Shown here: one piece after another, positions 5,375 to 5,642 of the stretch
Numbering within the stretch: position 1 is the stretch's first letter
Layout of the letters: each line of letters begins with the position of its first letter
NCBI GenBank assembly: GCA_944385195.1
Contig: CALWWH010000085.1
Span: forward strand, 1 to 5,642
Origin: an uncultured Oscillospiraceae bacterium
Lineage (GTDB): Bacteria; Bacillota; Clostridia; Oscillospirales; Oscillospiraceae
Reading direction: 5' to 3'
DNA length: 5,642 bases
Made by a program: the position numbers and the translations under genes
The notes under the pieces: generated by a model
Databases searched by the model: none
What the model was told of the DNA's origin: nothing
The model's input: the letters and a program-made list of their open reading frames with translations, nothing else

Positions 5375-5642
5375 ATGGCAGAACTGACCCCCATGATGCA
5401 GCAATATTTGCAGATCAAGGAACAAAACCCGGACTGTATCCTCTTTTTCCGCCTGGGCGATTTTTATGAGATGTTCCAGGACGACGCCCGCCTGGCGTCC
5501 AAGGAGCTGGACCTGACCCTCACCACCCGCGACCGCAGCAACCCGGACCCCGAGGCCCGGACGCCCATGTGCGGGGTGCCCTACCACTCCAGCGAGGCCT
5601 ATATCGCCCGGCTGGTGGCCAAGGGCTACAAGGTCGCCATCT
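5375..5642 (+). CDS. mutS: DNA mismatch repair protein MutS, N-terminal part, cut by the window edge
   Basis: MutS recognises mismatches and small loops in newly made DNA and recruits MutL. Only 89 complete codons of the usual ~860 are visible, covering most of mismatch-binding domain I. MAELTPMMQQYLQIKEQNPD opens the protein, followed by ILFFRLGDFYEMF at 22-34. Phe30 and Glu32 form the Phe-X-Glu motif that stacks on the mismatched base, matching Phe36 and Glu38 of E. coli MutS. LDLTLTTRDR and PMCGVPYHSSEAYIARLVAKG follow. The Phe-X-Glu motif and GVPYH separate it from MutS2, which lacks this domain. The ATG has AGAGGGA about 4 bases upstream. No promoter is seen in the 33-base gap after miaB, so it likely depends on the miaB promoter. 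mutL may follow outside the window, by analogy with other Clostridia. Confidence 0.96.
   Translation, partial: MAELTPMMQQYLQIKEQNPDCILFFRLGDFYEMFQDDARLASKELDLTLTTRDRSNPDPEARTPMCGVPYHSSEAYIARLVAKGYKVAI

Noticed and set aside
4697..5587. Long minus-strand open frame (296 codons) opposite miaB and mutS.
   Set aside because: It crosses two clearly coding plus-strand genes and the gap between them, and its His/Gly/Val-rich translation resembles no family.

Overview
This is a GC-rich bacterial window with strong AGGAGG-type ribosome binding sites, sigma-A-like promoters (two with an extended TGn -10), a two-subunit iron-sulfur serine dehydratase and a miaB-mutS gene pair. Together these suggest a high-GC anaerobic Clostridia member, possibly of the Oscillospiraceae/Ruminococcaceae type. 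The taxonomic call is inference from gene families and order; nothing in the window fixes it.

Layout. Bases 2-2433 hold a tightly packed plus-strand metabolic unit: the 3' three quarters of proA (proline biosynthesis), then sdaAB and sdaAA, the two subunits of L-serine dehydratase (serine to pyruvate plus ammonia). Gaps of 4 and 1 bases imply one transcript, ended by a strong 13-bp hairpin terminator starting right after the sdaAA stop. A short gap carries a clear promoter for a DNA-deoxyinosine (hypoxanthine) glycosylase gene at 2593-3081. It converges on tag (3-methyladenine DNA glycosylase I, minus strand, 3127-3681), with a hairpin between the two 3' ends. An intergenic region of about 250 bases holds divergent promoters for tag and for a plus-strand miaB-mutS unit. 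miaB makes the ms2i6A tRNA modification. mutS, the mismatch-recognition ATPase, runs off the right edge.

How they fit together. The left part is amino acid metabolism. The right part is a genome-maintenance neighbourhood: two base-excision glycosylases for deaminated and alkylated purines, followed by mismatch repair. The deoxyinosine glycosylase and miaB promoters share the same TTGCAA / TGC-extended -10 layout. The tag promoter (TTGACA-17-TATCAT) sits inside a long interrupted inverted repeat, which looks like a regulated site. I see no mobile element, CRISPR array, RNA gene, defence system or clearly new system. The most interesting signals are regulatory: the tag promoter repeat and a LexA-box-like GAAC-N4-GTTC between the convergent repair genes.
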